From the NCBI RefSeq assembly GCF_051020955.1, contig NW_027476257.1, positions 248,001 through 312,000 on the forward strand: DNA of 64,000 bases, read 5' to 3'. Shown in pieces: positions 63,660-64,000 of the stretch. The notes under the pieces are model-generated. The model was not told the DNA's origin and did no database searches. It saw nothing but the letters and a program-made list of their open reading frames with translations. Origin of the DNA: Megalopta genalis (Eukaryota; Arthropoda; Insecta; Hymenoptera; Halictidae). Made by a program: the position numbers and the translations under genes. Each line of letters opens with the position of its first letter. The first letter of the stretch is position 1.

Positions 63660-64000
63660 TTCAAATGCAGTCGAAAGAAGAGAGTTAGCTTCAAACCCAT
63701 GCAAAATACGTGATTAAGCTTCAAATCTATGCTATGTTGAAGGTTTAGTTTCTAATCCATGCGGCACAAATGATTTCGATTCAGATACATGCGATATAAG
63801 TGATATAGCTTCAATTGCAGACTTTCATACGAGTTAGCTTCAAATCCATGCGAAACAAATGATTTAGCTTCAAATCAATGCGATGTAGAAGGTTTAACTT
63901 CAAATGCATGCGAAACAAATGATTTAGCTTCAATCACTTGGGATATAACTGATATATCTTCAAATGCAGACGAATCAAACGAGTTGGCACCAAATACATG
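63660..64000. repeat. Satellite at the right window edge
   Basis: Matches the sequence following 50770, including the CTTTCATACGAG shortened monomer, and ends inside the GTTGGCACCAAATAC marker. The array continues beyond the window. Confidence 0.8.

Larger units (their letters stand above)
6068..64000. repeat. 30-bp satellite array with 150-bp (five-monomer) higher-order organisation
   Basis: The unit is 30 bp. Type A begins GCTTCAAATCCATGC and ends GAAACAAATGATTTA. Type B begins GCTTCAGATACTTGC and ends GATATAAGTGATATA. Type C begins GCTTCAAATGCAGAC and ends GAAACAAACGAGTTA. Type D differs from A by having ACACATG in the second half. Type E begins GCTTCAAATCAATGC and ends GATGTAGAAGGTTTA. 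A-B-C-D-E commonly recur in this order, giving 150 bp. The start GCTTCA and the central CGA are the most constant positions. After removing the four transposon copies, about 50 kb or some 1,670 monomers remain. One-base indels occur but the register is mostly kept. The array runs off the right edge and, judging from the BEL/Pao insertion, probably extends left too. Confidence 0.97.

Noticed and set aside
6068..64000. Telomeric repeat tract
   Set aside because: No TTAGG-type arrays are seen; the 30-bp unit is unlike insect telomere repeats.

Overview
The window looks like insect heterochromatin. Hymenoptera (ant, bee or wasp) is my guess, at low confidence. It holds one GC-rich LTR retrotransposon of the BEL/Pao superfamily (1-6067, minus strand) and about 58 kb of a 30-bp satellite (6068-64000, running off the right edge). 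The satellite is interrupted four times by a 1951-bp non-coding foldback transposon. I see no host single-copy gene, tRNA, rRNA or CRISPR array. The eukaryotic call rests on the BEL/Pao domain order, a primer-binding site matching the 3' end of tRNA-Tyr, and TA-flanked inverted-repeat elements.

Region 1 (1-6067): the BEL/Pao element reads right to left. In its own order it has a 507-bp 5' LTR (5561-6067), a tRNA-Tyr primer-binding site (5538-5556), gag with three zinc knuckles, and pol (protease, reverse transcriptase, RNase H, integrase, DUF5641-like tail). It ends with the first 139 bp of the 3' LTR, cut by the window start. The visible 139 bp of the two LTRs are identical and pol is fully open, so the insertion is young. 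One frame break, in a run of eight C (4066-4073), separates gag from pol. The element landed inside the satellite, so the array probably continues left of the window.

Region 2 (6068 to about 14760): an older, more diverged part of the satellite, with many one-base indels and local duplications. The 30-bp monomer comes in five types, called A-E here, that tend to follow each other as a 150-bp (5 x 30) higher-order unit. Region 3 (about 14760-64000): a younger part, built from near-identical long blocks copied at fixed offsets (5009, 5159, 12020, 10314, 6740, 3177, 28682, 600, 538, 330, 269 and 150 bp). Most of these are whole or nearly whole numbers of monomers.

The four foldback elements (19161, 24170, 29329 and 41349) share length, target TA and flanking monomers. 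They are therefore one insertion carried along by satellite amplification, not four transpositions. Unoccupied copies of the same site in the array fix the target duplication as TA. Because the monomer length is a multiple of three, long reading frames open by default. The longest (516 codons) are all antisense and read as a decapeptide with conserved Leu, Lys and Arg. I do not call these genes, but they raise the question of whether the satellite descends from a coding repeat.
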